Shown: positions 59,101-64,000 of the stretch, piece after piece
Layout of the letters: every line of letters starts with the position of its first letter
How positions within the stretch are numbered: the first letter of the stretch is position 1
Assembly (NCBI RefSeq): GCF_017591425.1
Contig: NW_024464918.1
Span: forward strand, 9,856,001 to 9,920,000
From: Ochotona curzoniae
Lineage: Eukaryota; Chordata; Mammalia; Lagomorpha; Ochotonidae
DNA length: 64,000 nt
Reading direction: 5' to 3'
Position numbers and translations under genes: made by a program
The notes under the pieces: generated by a model
Database searches by the model: none
Told to the model about the DNA's origin: nothing
Seen by the model: the letters and a program-made list of their open reading frames with translations, nothing else

Positions 59101-59869
59101 GAGCATTTAGTTATTTTGGGGTCATGGACCTTGCTATGAGAAAATGTGTTCTGTTTCTGTTTGCTTGTCGGAAATTGGTCTAATTTTGACGAGTTTAGGG
59201 TAATAAGGAGAACTGTAAAGTTCCTATTCCTTATTTAAACTTTTAACATAAAGGATATAGATCCTTTGGAACATGAAACATCCAACTTATGGCCAGGGCA
59301 CTGACTTTCCTTAGTAGTACACATAGACAGAGATGCTTCCAGTACGAGCTTAAAGACAACACGTCCAAGGCAGTCTTCTCGAATCCCTACAACACAATAG
59401 CATGACCTCCACATTGCTAACCACAACTGTGCAATTATTTGGGAAATACGTGTTTGTTGACTCTGGCACCTATATGACTGATCTTTTTATATGTCATCCT
59501 TGCCTATATTGGCTACCACGGAATATGTTCAGCATCCGCTTATGAGCATGACATAATGTTGATGCTCAGTATCTTTTAAAACAAATAATGTGACAAAATA
59601 CCATTTCTCCAACATTTATACACACACAATAGGCTTCAAAGGTTTTAAATAGGAGATGGCATTCTTCTGAATTTTTAGTTGCTACGTTGACTTGATTATG
59701 ATATTTTGCATATTGAATGCAAACTGGGCTCAGGAATTGTTTTCAATAGTGGCAGCCCCTACCAGCTGTCATATATGGCCTCTGAGATAAAATCTAATTG
59801 AAATTTCCACAATCAATTCTATTCAGAATGGACTTCCCTTTGTTCAGTGCGTATTCTCTTAGTTTTTTG
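59101..59869. other. Non-coding stretch
   Basis: No recognised repeat or gene. Confidence 0.4.
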
Positions 59870-60110
59870 CTTCTACCTTTGTTCATGCTGTTTCATTTAT
59901 CTGAAATAGCTACTCTCCTACAAACACACTCCATTTGTTGAAAACCTATTAATTCTTTAAGTCTTATCTTAAGCACCATCTTTTCTGTGAAGCCTTTTGA
60001 AATCCCCTTAATTAGATGAAATCTCTGATGACTTTAACCTTACTCTACCTTACAACTTACTCATCTGTATGCTTGTCTTTGTCTTCTTTGCTAAAATTGT
60101 CCTCTTTAAA
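59870..60110 (+). mobile_element. L2 LINE 3' remnant
   Basis: 'gttgaaaacctattaattct', 'ttaagtcttatcttaagcac', 'catcttttctgtgaagcctt', 'ttgaaatccccttaattag' and 'atctgtatgcttgtctttgt' follow the L2 order from '..tcaagtc..tctgtgaagcctt' onward. Ancient and non-functional. Confidence 0.75.
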
Positions 60111-61083
60111 AACAGAAAAAAAAAACGTATTAAATTTCTCTATGTAACCTCAGTGATTAAACAAATATATACTGAACTTTTATTATGTGTCGGACCCTGA
60201 GCTGAACAGGAGATACGAAGATAATAAAGATGTAGCAACTGTCGTCATTTTCCGTAAAACAAATGTGAGAAAGAATTGTAGTGTTCTACAGAAGATGTTA
60301 CACACTAGAGGCATTTTGAAGGCACAGTCATGGGGTAAGGAATGAAATTATGATAGGCTGAGTGTGCTGTTAAGATACTATAATGCTCAGACACAATTAG
60401 GGAAGAAGCTTAAGAACTGAGTAGATTTTGCAGACATGGGAGATGTTCACTTTCTTCTATTTAAGCAACTTATCTGCATCGATCCTCACACAGCTCATAA
60501 AACCGAAGCCAGTTAGGCTTTCTTTCTCTTCCTGAAGTCTGCTCCATGAATGTTTCACAGTTTCCAAACCCTAATTCTTCCATCTTTTCTACAACATTGA
60601 TTCACTGATATACTCCTTGTCCTTAGCTTCTTATTTTTTGTAGACCCACCGTGCTAGTCCTAAACCTCAGAGTGATTACACTACGTTCAAAAGGAAGAAC
60701 CATAGCAAGCCATGCTAACCAAACATTTGGGTCCTGCTAAAGTACAGCGTCCCATGGATATATATGCAATTGCTCAAGGTAAAGAGAAAAGTAAAATTTA
60801 AAAGTCTTACAAGAACTGAAATACAGTTTGCTATAGAAAAAAAGGGCTGATGGAGATAACGGTTATCAGCTAGAACAGAGGCAAAGCAGCCAAAGTCAAC
60901 CACAGAAATATATCAGGAGACCCAAGGACAACTTTCTCCAGAAATATCACAGAATCACTAAGAAAGTATTAAATGTTTCAGGAAGCCAAGGAATTTAGCT
61001 TAATAAACTAAAACTAGCAAAATGAACTTGATAGTGTGCTGTGGGAATGACATTTTTCTTTCTTTCATTAAAAACTGTGAGTT
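60111..61083. other. Non-coding stretch with ancient-repeat-like block
   Basis: At 60150-60310 'acaaatatatactgaacttt', 'tattatgtgtcggaccctga' and 'gagatacgaagataataaag' resemble the same unnamed ancient repeat as at 40630-40960. The rest is not recognised. Confidence 0.4.
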
Positions 61084-61425
61084 TAAAAAAATATTTATTC
61101 AGTTATTTGAAAGGCAAAGTGACAGAGGAAGAGATAGAAAGGGAGGTTAAGATTTTCAATCTGCTGGTCACTCCCCAAATGCCTGCAACAGCTGGGTGTG
61201 GGCTAACCTGATGTCAGCAGTCCAGAACCACTTCTGGGACTCCAACACACTTGGAAAAAACCAGTTATGTGGGTCTTCACCTTCTGCCTTCCAACTTGCA
61301 CAATATCTTCTGGCTTCCACACGAAGCTGGACGGGAAGCAGACCTAGTACTCAATTTGGTACTCCATTAAGGGACACAGATATTTCAAGTGTCAGTTAAA
61401 CCAGCTGCACCAGTGCATTTGCCTA
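61084..61425 (-). mobile_element. CSINE, old copy, minus strand
   Basis: 'aaaatatttattcagttatt', 'gaaaggcaaagtgacagagg', 'tcaatctgctggtcactccc', 'aaatgcctgcaacagctggg' and 'gtcagttaaaccagctgcac' (head) follow the complement from tail to head. Confidence 0.85.
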
Positions 61426-61435
61426 TGAAAAGATG

Positions 61436-61754
61436 CTTTTTTAAAATTGGAAAGGCAGAGCAAATTTGTGGAGAAAAGAAGACAGAGAGAAAGAGTTCTA
61501 TGTGCTAGTTCACTTCTCAAATGGCTGCAATGGCCAAAGCTAAGCCCATCCAGTACCAGGAGCCTGCAGCTTCTTTTGGGTCTCCCTCATGGATTCAGAG
61601 TCCCAAGGCTTTGGGCAATCCCTTGCTGCTTTCCCAGGCCACAAGAAGGGAGATGGACGGGAAGTGGAGCAGCTGGAATGGACTGGCACCCATATGGGAT
61701 CCTACTGCTGGCAAGATGGGGATTTAGTCAGTTGAATCACCCTGCTGGAGCCTG
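61436..61754 (-). mobile_element. CSINE, minus strand, adjacent to the previous one
   Basis: 'attggaaaggcagagcaaat', 'caatggccaaagctaagccc', 'aaggctttgggcaatccctt', 'gctgctttcccaggccacaa', 'gggaagtggagcagctggaa' and 'ggcacccatatgggatccta' follow the complement. Less diverged than its neighbour. The frames at 61447-61839 and 61521-61727 are repeat-derived. Confidence 0.9.
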
Positions 61755-62009
61755 GAAAGACATCTTTCAGGATAATTCTAAGAAGAGTAAAAGAAATCAA
61801 AGGTGGATTTCATCAATCGGGAATGACCTGGTATATTAATGTAATTAAAAGGAGACCTCGATTCCCTCGTAAGTGTGAAATTAATACATGCTCTCTTAGT
61901 TGCAAGTATCTTAGAAAATAGAATGTTTTAGAATTACTCAGAAACCCTGCTAAGAAAACTGAGATTGCTGAATCCTAATTCAATAATTGGGTTTTAGAAA
62001 GTATCGCTG
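61755..62009. other. AT-rich spacer
   Basis: Nothing recognised. Confidence 0.4.
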
Positions 62010-62323
62010 CGGGCCCAGCATAATGGTTCAGTGTGTAAATCTTCACCTTGCACATGCCAGCTTATGTCCCAGCTGCTCCACTTTCCATCCAGCTCCCAGG
62101 TTGTGGCCTGAGAAAGACATAGATGATTGCCCAAAACCTTGGAACCCTGTGCCCACAAGGGAGACCCTGAAGAAGCTACTGCCTCCTGTCTTTAGTTCAG
62201 CTCAGCTCTGGCTATTGCAGCTGATTGGGGAGTAACCAGTGAATAGAATATCTTTCTCTCCTTATTTCGTTCTGTATGCAAATATGCCTTTCCAATAAAA
62301 AAAATAAAGTTTTTTTTTTTGGA
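62010..62323 (+). mobile_element. CSINE, younger type, moderately diverged
   Basis: 'gcgggcccagcataatggtt', 'cttgcacatgccagcttatg', 'gctgctccactttccatcca', 'ggttgtggcctgagaaagac', 'agggagaccctgaagaagct' and 'cctttccaataaaaaaaata' plus T/A tail. It is tail-out relative to the minus-strand CSINE at 61436. Confidence 0.9.
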
Positions 62324-62799
62324 AAAACGTGTGGCTGTAACTCTAGGATTTTACAGTTTGAACTTTCATCACGATGAATAGGTTATATTCTCGGTGGCCC
62401 TTAGACTATCCTCTATTCTGGTTAAATATGCCTGATCTTATGGGGTTTGGCTGTGGAACAAAGCACACTGTACCATTTTTTAGACAGCTTATGCAAACTG
62501 AAATAGGTAAGAAGAGTTGTAAAAACAGTGCCTTTCCCCAACAGCCTACTTTAAACCCCTTCCTCAGTGTCCCTGATCAGTCAAGGAGATGGACAGAAGG
62601 GCAGGTGTAGCTGTCTTCTCCAGGTACGTGATGTAGATGGAGTTTTAGAAATCTATGTATTTTATTGGCACCTTGTGTCATGGTGATTTACGTAAGTAAG
62701 AGAGAACTCAAGTCAGTACCTGCTAACACTGCTCCCCCGCGATCGCCGCCAACAGAAGCTTCAGCATCTGTCGGACTGAACTAGACCCCACACTTCTCT
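62324..62799. other. Non-coding stretch with a small CpG cluster
   Basis: Contains 'ccccgcgatcgccgcc' at about 62735-62750, four CpGs in otherwise CpG-poor DNA. A 78-codon frame at 62374-62610 is not recognised. Confidence 0.4.
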
Positions 62800-62985
62800 A
62801 TATCACACTTTCTCTCACAACAGCTTTGAGAAAATTGTGCAACTCTCTCCACCGTACAGATAAGAAAAAACAGACCCTTAACCGATGAACTTTCAAAGAT
62901 TAAAAAGAACGGCCAAGCAAGGGTTAAACCTAGGTGTCTGATTCTATAAACTGCTGTTCTTAATACATTGAGGAGATGGTACTTC
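62800..62985 (-). mobile_element. MIR SINE remnant, minus strand
   Basis: 'ctcacaacagctttgagaaa', 'ccgtacagataagaaaaaac', 'ggccaagcaagggttaaacc', 'taggtgtctgattctataaa' and 'gctgttcttaatacattgag' follow the MIR complement from its AT-rich 3' half to the tRNA-like head. Confidence 0.75.
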
Positions 62986-64000
62986 ATTTCATGTTGGCAG
63001 AGCTCTATACCTGGAATGAAAGGTCAACTTTGTATATACTGTATTTACTAATTTAATTACAAGAATTAAACACCCTCCTTCTCATGCATTCCTCAGAATA
63101 ATCATATTCTGAGGGTGGAATCTGTTTTCCGTTTCTCCTACACAAGGTTTCTAGCTTCTGTGGTTTCTTCTCCCTTTAATGAACACTTTGCTTTTCCCTT
63201 CGTCGAAGATTCAGTGTCATCTATTTTTGATGAAGGCATCTTTTCTTTCTTCTCCAGAGTGTTTCTTCCCTGTAGTTGATTGGTTTGTAGTACTCGTGGT
63301 TTTAAACTTCCACATTCTTTCATCTTTTAGTGTAAGGCTTTCCTCTGTCTCCCTATCTATAGTAATCAAACATCTATGTTATTTCTACTTTTCAGTTTCC
63401 AAAAGCTATTCTTTTCTATTTATTGTTGGAGCTTCCTTCTTCAGGATTTCTTACCAGTCTTTTAACCAGTGAGAAGAAGAAATTATTGACAATGCTGTTA
63501 GTACATTATTGATCACATTGATATTTTTCCAAGGGGTTATAAGATTTACTCAAAAGCGAGCCTATTTGTGGTCTAATATGAATTACAAATTGTGATATAA
63601 TTGTCACTGAGGCCCAAGAGTAGCAATGAAGTAAATTGACAGCAAGAGATACGATAATATACTCCCTCACCCCTTTAATCACAAGGGACTCGCTGTCATT
63701 GAAATGCAACACTCTCTTGAAAATACTCTTTAACAAACATACCAGGTTTTAGACGTTTTGAATCAATGTATTTCTCTTTATTATGGCATTGTCATAGTAA
63801 CGACTAAATATAATTTTGAAAAAATTAACCTTGTCTCTCTCATACTCAGAATACATCACAAGAGCACATACAAACTCTTTGGGAAGATTTATTTGTCACT
63901 AAAACAAAATGTATTAGTAACACTTAGAACGAAAGGATGCTATTTTATATTTTGAGACACAGCCTCTATTTTGCAAAAATTTCAAGTGTTGTCTTACATG
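62986..64000. other. Non-coding stretch to the window end
   Basis: AT-rich. A 61-codon minus-strand frame (63138-63323) is Lys/Glu/Ser rich and a 97-codon plus frame (63179-63472) overlaps it. Neither resembles a known family, and both are within chance length. Confidence 0.4.

Noticed and set aside
63138..63323. Charged 61-codon minus-strand frame that looks protein-like
   Set aside because: Short, preceded by an in-frame stop, overlapped by a longer opposite frame, and no recognised family; could be a pseudogene scrap but unsupported.

Overview
This is a piece of a mammalian nuclear genome with no recognisable protein-coding gene. It is AT-rich, has no operon-like ORF packing, and is full of tRNA-derived SINEs, L1 fragments, LTRs and microsatellites. 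The most numerous repeat is a roughly 320-340 bp SINE. Its head is tRNA-like, its body carries phrases such as 'gtggcctgggaaagcag' and 'ggggagtgaaccat', and it ends in 'ccaataaaaataaataaa'. That is the lagomorph C-repeat (CSINE) family. The younger copies ('ccttg..gatcccatatgggcgccggttctaatcc') look to me more like the pika (Ochotona) form than the rabbit form. Lagomorph is a confident call; pika is an inference.

Layout. 0-9 kb: a TTTC microsatellite, CSINEs of both ages, a 435-bp solo LTR with a perfect 6-bp target duplication (4199-4633), a minus-strand L1 3' end (about 7082-7870) and an inverted pair of young CSINEs (7982-8956). 9-18.3 kb: an L2 remnant, a direct duplication at 10.08/10.24 kb, a 220-bp polypyrimidine tract and a run of old CSINEs. 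18.3-25 kb: mostly single-copy, with an L2 remnant. 25-31 kb: a young CSINE nested in an old one (13-bp target duplication), an L1 3' end, and a moderately GC-rich stretch that may be decayed retroviral gag-pro. 33.4-34.1 kb: an L1 3' end with target duplications. 34-39 kb: two CSINEs, dinucleotide repeats and an MLT1-like LTR. 39.0-47.0 kb: about 8 kb with no CSINE, the longest such gap here and the best place to look for conserved regulatory DNA. 47-51 kb: an MLT1-like LTR, then a minus-strand L1 that keeps its 5' UTR, ORF1 and the start of ORF2 but lacks its 3' half; its ORF1 is split by an LTR carrying four copies of a 52-bp unit. 51-64 kb: further CSINEs, MIR, L2, MER5-like and Tigger-like remnants, and TA repeats.

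No genes act together here. The window reads as intergenic or deep intronic DNA shaped by retrotransposition. I found no tRNA, rRNA or snRNA gene, no CRISPR and no intact ORF of interest. Repeat boundaries were set by eye; expect errors of 5-30 bp for old copies. Family names rest on remembered consensus sequences, not on a search.
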